This document shows, piece by piece, positions 1 through 5,989 of a DNA stretch of 6,646 bases. This DNA is from an uncultured Clostridia bacterium (lineage in GTDB: Bacteria > Bacillota > Clostridia > TANB77 > CAG-508), in NCBI GenBank assembly GCA_949077355.1, contig CARUQW010000069.1, positions 1 through 6,646 of the forward strand. Direction: 5' to 3'. Each line of letters starts with the position of its first letter. Position 1 is the stretch's first letter. Below the pieces are notes generated by a model that saw only the letters and a program-made list of their open reading frames with translations, was not told the origin of the DNA and searched no databases. Position numbers and translations under genes: made by a program.

Positions 1-55
1 ACTTATCTGTAAGCTCACTTAACGTTCGCACAGCTAAGGGCATCCCCAAAATCAT
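1..55 (-). CDS. possible start of a downstream gene, cut by the window edge
   Basis: An open frame begins at an ATG (53-55) whose bases overlap the TGA stop of the mgtC-like gene (52-54) in the ATGA arrangement typical of translational coupling. It stays open for 18 codons to the edge, reading MILGMPLAVRTLSELTDK. A second in-frame ATG (41-43) lies about 11 bases after an AAGGA and could be the real start. No family is recognisable from so short a piece. The first 50 bases are about 46% GC, well above the neighbouring gene, so this could instead be unrelated sequence such as the edge of a mobile element. The overlap is seen; that it is a gene is inference. Confidence 0.25.
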   Translation of the reverse strand, partial: MILGMPLAVRTLSELTDK

Positions 56-744
56 CCTTCCTCTTCTAAGATTTCTTCAACGGTTTCAATTGAAGTAATA
101 TTTCTTAATAGTTCGTTCTTTTTGAATCCTTTTTTATTATAGTGTCCAACAATATGAATGGTCTCACTTTCATTTTCTTTTTCTTCTTTTTTTGGTCTTT
201 TTATTTGTTTAATTTCTACTTGATAATTACTTAAACATTCTTCTATTTGTGCTAATGATTCTTTTATATCTTTATGGATTTTGATGTCTAGTTCTAGTAT
301 ATCAAAATGGTCTAGTTTGTCTGAAATCTTATAGGAATAAGATAATATAACATATACGATTAGTGTTGTTATAATTCCTCCTAAATAAAATCCTGCTCCT
401 ATGCTTAATCCTATACAAGTAACCGCTAATAGTCCTGCTGCTGTTGTTAATCCTTTAACATTAAAACCATCTCTTAGAATTGTTCCTGCTCCAATGAATC
501 CAATTCCAGATAATAATTGAGCTGGTATTCTTGATGGATCCATATCATATATTTTTGACATATATTCTCCACATAGCATAATTAGTACCGCACTAATTCC
601 TACTAATGCATGTGTTCTAAATCCTGCTGGCTTACTCCAAGATGAACGTTCTAACCCTATAATTCCAGCTAACATAAATCCTAATACTAATTTAACGATT
701 GCTTGGAACCAAAATGAATTCAGTATTCCATATATAATTTCCAT
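52..744 (-). CDS. MgtC/SapB family inner-membrane protein
   Basis: A 230-residue membrane protein of the MgtC/SapB family. The N-terminal two thirds carries several hydrophobic segments and the family's conserved blocks: GLERSSWSKPAGFRTHALVG (residues 30-49), SGIGFIGAGTILRDG (79-93) and VKGLTTAAGLLAV (96-108), then hydrophobic GAGFYLGGIITTLIVYVIL. The last about 90 residues are charged and cytosolic, like the ACT-like regulatory tail of long MgtC proteins, and end in a Glu-rich stretch. Relatives are linked to magnesium limitation, acid or phosphate stress and, in pathogens, to inhibition of the F-type ATP synthase; the role here is not known. The start is set at 744 because AAAGGAG lies just upstream; a frame extension of 16 codons to 792 runs back through the RBS and leader. 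It has its own promoter (795-824), and no terminator is visible before the left edge. Confidence 0.93.
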   Translation of the reverse strand: MEIIYGILNSFWFQAIVKLVLGFMLAGIIGLERSSWSKPAGFRTHALVGISAVLIMLCGEYMSKIYDMDPSRIPAQLLSGIGFIGAGTILRDGFNVKGLTTAAGLLAVTCIGLSIGAGFYLGGIITTLIVYVILSYSYKISDKLDHFDILELDIKIHKDIKESLAQIEECLSNYQVEIKQIKRPKKEEKENESETIHIVGHYNKKGFKKNELLRNITSIETVEEILEEEG

Positions 745-794
745 GTTTTCTCCTTTCTTTTGATTTCTTATTTTATTAGATGCTTCGGTCATAT

Positions 795-824
795 ATTATA
801 TCACATTTTTATATAAAATAGCAA
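795..824 (-). promoter_or_regulatory. sigma-A promoter of the mgtC-like gene
   Basis: On the minus strand, -35 TTGCTA (819-824) is followed after 18 bases by TATAAT (795-800), with TGA immediately upstream making an extended -10 (TGATATAAT). This predicts a leader of roughly 45 bases before the RBS and ATG at 744. The 18 bases around the -10 (792-809) are identical to those in the promoter at 5901-5929. Confidence 0.7.
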
Positions 825-902
825 ATAAAATAAGACAATCGCTTAAAAATAAAATTTTTTCTTTTGTTTCTTCTTTCGACATTCTTTTTATTTTTTATTC
901 GG

Positions 903-908
903 TATAAT
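903..908 (+). promoter_or_regulatory. candidate -10 box of the 58-residue gene
   Basis: A perfect TATAAT lies 69 bases before the ATG at 977, in the non-coding gap between this gene and the divergent mgtC-like gene. No convincing -35 is present at 16-18 bases; the nearest match, TCGACA (876-881), is 21 bases away, which is too far. It is the best candidate in the gap but is not proven. Confidence 0.35.
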
Positions 909-933
909 ATTTTTTAAGCTTTGTTTATAAAAA

Positions 934-1171
934 CTTCATTTACTGTATTTATATTGTGTTTCTAAGGAGGGATTTTATGCTTTCTAAATATTTATATAGC
1001 AAAGTAAAATGTGCTCAAACACCTTTCATTTCTTTATGGCTAACTCCAGAAGAAATTCATTTTCTAATGCAAAATGATATTACATTTTATAAAGATGCTG
1101 AATTTTATCAGGTGAATTCTGATGAATTAAAAGCTCTTTTTGTAACAAATTGATTCGTACTGTAAATGAAG
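934..1171. repeat. 14-base inverted repeat flanking the 58-residue gene
   Basis: CTTCATTTACTGTA (934-947), in the leader of the small gene, is matched in inverted orientation by TACTGTAAATGAAG (1158-1171), just after its stop codon; 13 of 14 positions pair. The arms bracket the whole coding region, and the right arm abuts the terminator stem at 1172. This could allow the two ends of the mRNA to pair, could be the remnant of terminal repeats of a small mobile cassette, or could be chance in AT-rich DNA. Confidence 0.4.
977..1153 (+). CDS. small orphan protein, 58 residues, unrecognised
   Basis: An ORF of 58 residues starting at an ATG five bases after a near-perfect AAGGAGGG, which decides the start over an RBS-less in-frame codon at 956. 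The protein begins MLSKYLYSKVKCAQTPFISL and has no signal peptide or clear membrane segment. It contains one Cys, many aromatic residues and an acidic C-terminal half, so it looks like a small soluble protein. I do not recognise the family. The strong RBS, an upstream TATAAT and a terminator 19 bases after the stop make it a stand-alone transcription unit and favour a real gene over a chance ORF. It is the only plus-strand gene in the window, divergent from the mgtC-like gene and convergent with uvrB. Confidence 0.65.
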   Translation: MLSKYLYSKVKCAQTPFISLWLTPEEIHFLMQNDITFYKDAEFYQVNSDELKALFVTN

Positions 1172-1202
1172 AAAAGCTCTATTTGTATTAAATAGAGCTT
1201 TT
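1172..1202. terminator. bidirectional rho-independent terminator
   Basis: A perfect 13-bp stem, AAAAGCTCTATTT (1172-1184) and AAATAGAGCTTTT (1190-1202), with a 5-base loop. The A-run at one foot and T-run at the other let it serve both converging units: the 58-residue gene from the left and uvrB from the right. The T-run overlaps the uvrB stop codon (1201-1203), so uvrB has essentially no 3' untranslated region before the stem. Confidence 0.85.
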
Positions 1203-3157
1203 ATAATAATTTTTCTAGTTCTTTAATTTTATCACGTAATTCAGCAGCTTTTTCAAATTCCATACTTGCTGCATATTGTAACATTTGATCTGTTAATTGT
1301 GTGATAACATCTTGTATGTTTTCATTTTTCTCCAACTTATATTCTACACTAATATCTTCTACTGTTGTCATTGAAATATTGTCACGCACTGATTTTTGAA
1401 TTGTTTTTGGCGTAATGCCATGTTTTTGATTGTATTCTTCTTGAATTTTTCTTCTTCGATTCGTTTCTGAAATGGCCTTTTCCATACTATCTGTTAATTC
1501 ATCTGCATACATAATAACCGTTCCATTTGTATTTCTTGCAGCACGTCCTATGGTTTGAATCAATGACCTTTCTGAACGCAAAAAGCCTTCTTTGTCTGCA
1601 TCCAATATGGCAACTAAAGACACCTCTGGTATATCTAACCCTTCTCTTAAAAGATTGATTCCCACTAATACATCAAACTCTCCGCAATCGTAAATTTCGA
1701 ATAATTTCCATTCTTTCTAAAGCTTTTGTATCAGAATGCATATAGGTCACTTTGATTTCTAAACTTTTTAAATATTCTGTTAAATCCTCTGCCATTTTTT
1801 TCGTTAATGTAGTTACTAGAACTCTTTCTTTCTTTTCTACTCGAACTCGTATTTGTTCTAATAAATCATCAATTTGATTGGTAACTGGTTTTACTTGTAT
1901 TTTAGGGTCTAATAATCCTGTTGGTCTTATAATTTGTTCTACCACATTATCTTGTGCATGTTCTTTTTCATAGTCAGCTGGTGTTGCACTAACAAATACC
2001 ACTTGATTTAATCGTTGTTCAAATTCTTCAAATTTTAATGGTCTATTGTCAAAAGCAGATGGTAAACGGAATCCATAGTTAATAAGTGATTCTTTTCTTG
2101 CTCTATCTCCATTATACATTGCTTTTACTTGAGGAATCGTTGCATGAGATTCATCGATTAATAATAAAAAGTTGTCTGGAAAATAATCAAATAATGTATA
2201 TGGTGGGCTTCCTTCTTCTCTACCACTAATGTGTCTAGAATAGTTCTCAATTCCAGAACAGAATCCTGTTTCTCGCATCATTTCCATATCGAAATTCGTT
2301 CTTTCTTCAATTCTTTGAGCTTCAATTAATTTGTTTCGTTCCTTAAAATATTTGACTCTTTCTTCCATTTCTTTCTGTATGGTTCCAATCGCTCTTTCCA
2401 TTTTATCCTTAGTTGTTACATAATGAGAAGCGGGTGATATTAAAATGTGTTTTCTTGTGCCAATAGCCTTTCCTGTTAATGGATTGATTTCTGTTATTTT
2501 TTCAATTTCATCTCCCCAAAATTCTATACGAACCGCTGACTCTGATTGATCCGATGGATAAATTTCTACGATGTCTCCTTTTGCTCGAAAAGTTCCTCTT
2601 TTAAAATCAATTTCGTTTCTTGTGTATTGCATGGTTATTAATTTCTTTAAAACTTGGTCTCTGGATTTGTTCATTCCCACTCGCAAAGATAGCATCATTT
2701 CTTGATAATCAACAGGGTCTCCTAATCCATAAATGCAAGATACAGATGCAACTATGATAACATCTTTTGTTTCAAATAGAGACAAAGTTGCTGAATGACG
2801 TAGCTTGTCTATTTCATCATTAATAGATGAGTCCTTCTCAATAAAGGTATCGGTTGATGGTATATAACTTTCTGGTTGATAATAATCATAGTAAGAAACA
2901 AAGTATTCGACATGATTTTCTGGAAAAAACTCTTTGAATTCGGAATATAATTGTCCAGCAAGTGTTTTATTATGTGCTAAAACTAAGGTTGGCTTTTGCG
3001 TTTTTTCAATTATATTTGCCATAGTAAAAGTTTTTCCAGAGCCTGTAACACCTAGAAGTGTCTGGAATTTTTTACCTTCTATTATTCCTTTACTTAAATA
3101 TTCTATTGCTTTTGGTTGGTCACCAGTTGGCTTATATTCTGAATGTAGTTTAAACAT
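1201..3157 (-). pseudogene. uvrB: uvrB, excinuclease ABC subunit B, with a single-base frameshift
   Basis: UvrB is the damage-verifying ATPase of nucleotide excision repair: it is loaded by UvrA, then recruits UvrC. An N-terminal frame (3157 to 1673, 494 codons) has the Walker A GVTGSGKT (residues 36-43), the Tyr-rich beta-hairpin YYDYYQPESY (89-98) that threads under the damaged strand, and the DESH box near 338. It breaks after IIRNLRL (485-491) into RRV and a stop. The family sequence resumes in another frame: GEFDVLVGINLLREGLDIPE, helicase motif VI QTIGRAARN and a C-terminal UVR motif (about 616-651) that binds UvrC. Removing one base (G at 1684, read as C) turns TTGCGGAGAG into TTGGGAGAG and gives an unbroken 651-residue protein, the usual length. 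As written, the product lacks motifs V and VI and the UvrC-binding tail. The start ATG has GGGAGG upstream. The rest is intact, so a sequencing or assembly error or a very recent mutation is likelier than an old pseudogene. Confidence 0.93.
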
Positions 3158-3247
3158 TTTTCCTCCCTTTCTTGTATATTATTACCGCATCTTATTTACA
3201 GCTGGGCATTTATGATTTTGAGGACAATATTATAAGTTGTCTCACAC

Positions 3248-4732
3248 CTATCTTTCTAAATTCACAATTTTTGTTGCCACTTTCTCAATAAATGTTTCAT
3301 CATGTTCTACAAAAATAAGAGTAGGTTTGCAATTTAAAATAGTATCTTCTATCTGTATTCTTGTTAATATATCAATATAATTCAAAGGCTCATCCCATAT
3401 ATAAATATTTGCTTGTTCTGATATACTTTTCGCAATTAAAACCTTTTTCTTCTGACCTTCGCTCATATCATGTATATTGGTATGAAAATCTGATTTAGAT
3501 AACCCCATTTTTATTAACATTGCTTTAAATATGCTTTCATCTATTTTATTATCCCCAGCAAAGGTTTTTAAATTCCCTTTTAAATCTTCTGTACTTTGTG
3601 ATACATAAGATATTTTCAAATCATTCGCTACTTTAAATTCTCCATTATATTGTATTTCTTTTTCTATAATAAGTTTTAATATGCTTGATTTTCCAATTCC
3701 ATTTTTACCAATTACTGCCACTCTGTCGCCATTATTCACTTCAAAGGAAATAGGCTTAAATATTGCCTGTTCATTATACTTTATCTGTAATTTATTTGCT
3801 AAAACTAATGGATTTTTATTACTTTCCAAAGGAATAATCTTTAAATCTTCATTTCTATCTATATTTCTTAATAAATTAGCTTTTTCATCTATTGCTTTTT
3901 GGGTTCTTCGTTCCATAACTTTTGAACTCTTCATCACTTTGGAAGCCTTATGTCCTATATATCCTTTGTCTATTGTAGTTTCTGAATTATATTTTTTACT
4001 TTTTCCCTTTTCTGCTTCATTTGACCATTTTGCAGAATTTTTAGAGGCAATTTCAAGCCTGCTTATCTCTTTTTGTAACTTTGCATTTTGCATTATTTCA
4101 AACTTATCTTCTCTATCCTTATTTTCTTTCCAAGATGAAAAATTACCTTGCCTAATTTCAATATTAGTATTATTTATTGCAATTATATGATTTACAATCT
4201 TATCTAAAAAATTTCTATCATGCGATACTAATATAAATCCCTTTTTCTTTTTTAAATAATTAACTAAATTATTTCTTGTTTCAATATCTAAATGATTTGT
4301 AGGTTCATCTATAAGTAAAAAATTGTTTCCTTTTAAAAATAGACTTATTAAAAGTATTTTTATTTGCTCTCCACCACTTAATAAATTAAAATTCTTATAT
4401 AATATTTCTGAATCAGTATTAAGCAAGTTCAATTCTTTTATAATTTTCCAATCTGCAACATTTGGAGCAATTTGATTTACTATCTCTATTGACATTTCAT
4501 TTTTATCTACAACCTCAAAAGGGAAATAATCAACATCAACACTTTTAGATATTGTTCCTTTATATTCATATTTTCCCTGCAATAACTTTAAAAATGTAGT
4601 TTTTCCTTTACCATTTCTACCAATTAATCCTAATTTCCAATCAGTATCGATATTAAATGATACATCTTCAAATATATTGTTATAACTTCCATCATATCCA
4701 AAAGTTAAATTATTTACACTTATTAAAGACAT
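3248..4732 (-). CDS. ABC-F ribosomal protection protein, Lsa-like
   Basis: A soluble 494-residue protein with two ABC ATPase domains and no membrane segments, as in ABC-F translation factors. Domain 1 has Walker A GRNGKGKT (38-45), signature LSGGEQ (118-123), Walker B LLIDEP (139-144) and switch His171. Domain 2 has Walker A GKNGIGKS (342-349), a divergent signature MSEGQ (423-427), Walker B YIWDEP (444-449) and His477. The linker between them is about 100 residues, rich in Lys and Glu, with DKGYIGHKASKVMK (255-268). This linker, the DTDWKLGLIGRNG opening and the DEPLNYID motif resemble Lsa-type proteins, which enter the ribosomal E site and displace lincosamides, pleuromutilins and streptogramin A; resistance here is inferred, not shown. 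The ATG at 4732 is chosen for its GGAGG five bases upstream; a TTG at 4744 overlaps that RBS. The gene is visibly more AT-rich than uvrB (two sampled 60-base rows about 18-23% GC against 38-40%), suggesting transfer. uvrB follows after 90 bases with no obvious terminator between. Confidence 0.92.
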   Translation of the reverse strand: MSLISVNNLTFGYDGSYNNIFEDVSFNIDTDWKLGLIGRNGKGKTTFLKLLQGKYEYKGTISKSVDVDYFPFEVVDKNEMSIEIVNQIAPNVADWKIIKELNLLNTDSEILYKNFNLLSGGEQIKILLISLFLKGNNFLLIDEPTNHLDIETRNNLVNYLKKKKGFILVSHDRNFLDKIVNHIIAINNTNIEIRQGNFSSWKENKDREDKFEIMQNAKLQKEISRLEIASKNSAKWSNEAEKGKSKKYNSETTIDKGYIGHKASKVMKSSKVMERRTQKAIDEKANLLRNIDRNEDLKIIPLESNKNPLVLANKLQIKYNEQAIFKPISFEVNNGDRVAVIGKNGIGKSSILKLIIEKEIQYNGEFKVANDLKISYVSQSTEDLKGNLKTFAGDNKIDESIFKAMLIKMGLSKSDFHTNIHDMSEGQKKKVLIAKSISEQANIYIWDEPLNYIDILTRIQIEDTILNCKPTLIFVEHDETFIEKVATKIVNLER

Positions 4733-4775
4733 TTCCTCCTCCAATCCTAACGATAAATTACTATTTTATATTCTA

Positions 4776-4804
4776 ATTATAGCATAAAATATAGATTCAT
4801 TTAA
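4776..4804 (-). promoter_or_regulatory. promoter of the ABC-F gene
   Basis: An extended -10, TGCTATAAT (TATAAT at 4776-4781), lies 17 bases from a weak -35, TTAAAT (4799-4804), on the minus strand. The extended -10 can compensate for the poor -35. Transcription would start near 4768, giving a leader of only about 35 bases, too short for the uORF attenuators that control several ABC-F resistance genes. Confidence 0.65.
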
Positions 4805-4904
4805 CATCGCTGCCCCTAATGTCCATGATCTTTATTTTGGCATCCCTATTTTCTGCATTGATTCCTATTCGTTCAAACATATCTTTTGGAATAGCTACTG
4901 TCAA
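4797..4904 (-). pseudogene. protein-coding remnant between the surface gene and the ABC-F gene
   Basis: A 35-codon open frame, bounded upstream by an in-frame TAA (4911-4913) and ending at TGA (4797-4799). It reads TVAIPKDMFERIGINAENRD then AKIKIMDIRGSDVK. The amino acid mix and codons (AGG, GGC, AGC, GCC, GAC) look like real protein and are richer in G and C than the flanks. The only possible initiator at its head is a TTG without an RBS, so it is probably the surviving end of a lost gene. The xxIPKxxxERIGI pattern recalls the start of AbrB/MazE-type swapped-hairpin proteins, but that is a weak resemblance. Its end carries a nine-codon frame starting at ATG (MDIRGSDVK), which might be an upstream ORF for the ABC-F gene if transcription starts further up. 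Confidence 0.3.
4876..4904 (-). promoter_or_regulatory. candidate second, upstream promoter for the ABC-F gene
   Basis: A perfect -35 TTGACA (4899-4904) is 17 bases from TATGTT (4876-4881), which matches the -10 consensus at 4 of 6 bases. If used, it would give a leader of about 135 bases containing the nine-codon frame MDIRGSDVK. It lies inside the protein remnant, so it may be fortuitous. Confidence 0.25.
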
Positions 4905-4910
4905 AATAGT

Positions 4911-4960
4911 TTAAATAATAAAACACTAGAAAAGCTAGGATATATAGGCTTAACTAGTGT
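4911..4960 (-). terminator. rho-independent terminator of the sortase-anchored surface gene
   Basis: On the minus strand ACACTAG (4954-4960) pairs with CTAGTGT (4923-4929). After a TT/TT internal loop, AAGCCTA pairs with TAGCTT with one bulged C. The stem is followed by a T-rich run, TTTTATTATTT. It starts about 40 bases after the stop codon of the surface gene and separates it from the ABC-F gene. Confidence 0.8.
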
Positions 4961-4999
4961 ATACTGTTCCTACTCAATTATCATTTAATCTTTATCTTA

Positions 5000-5725
5000 T
5001 TATTTATTAATCTTTCTTATTTTAACAAAACATACAATTGCTATAGTCGATATTACCACTATCCATATTGGAATGACTAAGCTTTTGTCTCCTGTTTGAG
5101 GTATTTTTTTGTCTGTAGTAGTATTATCACTATTATTTGTATTTGAATTATTTCCTGGTTTTGAACTATTATCTGCACCTGAATTATTTCCTGGTTTTGA
5201 ATCGTTATCAGTGTTACCATCTCCTGGTTTTGGATTAGGTTTTTCAACTCCCTCTTTTACAGTAATACTCTTACTTATCTCATTAACTTTTGCAGGAGAT
5301 GTCCCATCTGCTAGTGTCATATCTTTTAATGTTATTGTAGGGTTTTGTTTACTTTCATTTTTCACAGTAAATGTCAATTCAAAAATAGTTTCATCATTTT
5401 TTCCTAGTCCACTTCTTGTTGTTATAAACTTTCCATTTGTTTCATTATATGAAACACCAATTGTTGGTGTTTCCCATCCATTCACACCTTCCATTTTTTC
5501 TAATTTTAGACTATCCTTATCATATTTTAAGGTTCCTCCAAATGAGATAACTCCTCTTTCAGATTCAATATTAGATATATTAACATATACTGTAAATGTA
5601 TCACCTTTATTATATTCTGATTCTTCTATTTTCATATCTATGTTACATTTAAGTGCTGCATATACATTTCCTGATATACAAATTGCCATTAATAATATTA
5701 AACTTATCCTTATTACCTTTTTCAT
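5000..5725 (-). CDS. sortase-anchored surface protein with a cohesin-like domain
   Basis: A 241-residue exported protein. Residues 1-23 are a signal peptide (MKK, hydrophobic core, VYA cleavage site). Residues about 24-155 form a beta-rich module with a cohesin-like pattern: KGDTFTVYVNIS, GVISFGGTLKYDKDSLKLE and an ETIFELTFTVK strand, ending in ITVKEG. Residues about 158-207 are a Pro/Gly/Asn/Ser linker with two 12-residue repeats. The C-terminus has IPQTG (208-212), a hydrophobic helix and the positive tail KIRKINK, the layout of a sortase A/D-type cell-wall sorting signal with Ile for Leu in LPXTG. The protein is therefore likely to be fixed to peptidoglycan with its cohesin-like domain held outward. 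Start ATG 5725 has AAGGAG upstream. It has its own promoter (5901-5929) and terminator (4911-4960). The cohesin call rests on pattern only; it could be another Ig-like adhesion fold. No sortase gene is present in the window. Confidence 0.88.
   Translation of the reverse strand: MKKVIRISLILLMAICISGNVYAALKCNIDMKIEESEYNKGDTFTVYVNISNIESERGVISFGGTLKYDKDSLKLEKMEGVNGWETPTIGVSYNETNGKFITTRSGLGKNDETIFELTFTVKNESKQNPTITLKDMTLADGTSPAKVNEISKSITVKEGVEKPNPKPGDGNTDNDSKPGNNSGADNSSKPGNNSNTNNSDNTTTDKKIPQTGDKSLVIPIWIVVISTIAIVCFVKIRKINK
5129..5200 (-). repeat. 36-base tandem repeat in the surface-protein linker
   Basis: Two adjacent units encode SKPGNNSGADNS and SKPGNNSNTNNS. The DNA is identical over 22 bases (5144-5165 and 5180-5201) with a 36-base period. 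A degenerate third copy, KPGDGNTDN, precedes them in the protein. Such linkers commonly vary in copy number between strains. Confidence 0.8.
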
Positions 5726-5736
5726 AATATCTCCTT

Positions 5737-5841
5737 TTACATTAGTCTATTTTTAATAAACCAATTAATATCAATTTTATTTGTGCAAATGTTAACCTTT
5801 TCTAATTCTACCACATTTCCATCTGTATTTTCAACAATCAT
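5737..5841 (-). CDS. possible 34-residue ORF in the leader of the surface gene
   Basis: An ATG (5839-5841) opens a 34-codon frame ending in TAA only 11 bases before the start of the surface protein gene. Its stop codon runs straight into that gene's RBS (TAAAAGGAG), an arrangement that could couple their translation. The peptide begins MIVENTDGNVVELEKVNICT and ends INWFIKNRLM; it has no signal peptide and I recognise no family. It lies within the leader of about 170 bases downstream of the promoter at 5901-5929. Against it: there is no clear RBS (only AAGAA before the ATG), and the frame is also open for eight codons before the ATG, so it may be a gene remnant or chance. Confidence 0.3.
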   Translation of the reverse strand: MIVENTDGNVVELEKVNICTNKIDINWFIKNRLM

Positions 5842-5900
5842 TTCTTGATTTGTTTTAATATTTTTTTAAAATTATCTACTTCTTTTTACTCTCACCCTAT

Positions 5901-5929
5901 ATTATATCACATTTTCAGTATTATGTAAA
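5901..5929 (-). promoter_or_regulatory. strong sigma-A promoter of the surface gene
   Basis: On the minus strand, -35 TTTACA (5924-5929, 5 of 6 consensus) is 17 bases from TATAAT (5901-5906) with an extended TGA motif. It lies between the terminator of the dockerin gene and the small leader ORF, so the surface gene is transcribed separately. The leader to the ATG at 5725 is about 170 bases. Confidence 0.8.
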
Positions 5930-5943
5930 TTTTTTATAATAAG

Positions 5944-5985
5944 AAATAACTAGAAATTAGCTTTAAACTAATATTCTAGTTATTT
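5944..5985 (-). terminator. terminator of the dockerin gene
   Basis: A 12-bp stem, AAATAACTAGAA (5944-5955) with TTCTAGTTATTT (5974-5985), continues into a 5-bp inner stem ATTAG/CTAAT with a 7-base loop and one bulged A. On the minus strand it begins 4 bases after the stop codon of the dockerin gene and runs into a T-rich tail. The plus-strand side also ends in a T-run, so it may work in both directions. Confidence 0.85.
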
Positions 5986-5989
5986 TTAT

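Noticed and set aside
745..792. Longer start for the mgtC-like gene (16 extra codons)
   Set aside because: The extension runs through the leader and its own RBS and lies just downstream of the -10 box; the ATG at 744 has AAAGGAG at proper spacing.
1673..1690. Programmed ribosomal frameshift in uvrB
   Set aside because: There is no slippery heptamer or stimulating SD or stem in view, and uvrB is not known to be recoded; an error or mutation is simpler.
2934..3215. Plus-strand open frame of 93 codons opposite the uvrB start
   Set aside because: It is antisense to the conserved Walker A region of uvrB, has no RBS, and its peptide has no recognisable features.
3158..3247. Separate promoter for uvrB (TATAAT at 3229-3234, minus strand)
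   Set aside because: No -35 is found at 16-18 bases (AGAAAG or TAGAAA only). uvrB may be read through from the ABC-F gene; the box could be chance in AT-rich DNA.
3681..4190. Plus-strand open frame of 169 codons opposite the ABC-F gene
   Set aside because: It mirrors the conserved second half of the ABC-F gene; the hydrophobic peptide is what antisense reading of Lys/Glu/Asn-rich coding sequence gives. It has no RBS.
5654..5725. Lipoprotein signal in the surface protein (Cys at residue 16)
   Set aside because: The residues before Cys (LMAIC) do not fit a lipobox, and a normal signal-peptidase site VYA follows at 21-23 with a sortase signal at the other end.
5109..5756. Plus-strand open frame of 215 codons opposite the surface gene
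   Set aside because: It is the antisense of the cohesin-like domain and linker; no RBS, and its repeats only mirror the linker repeats.
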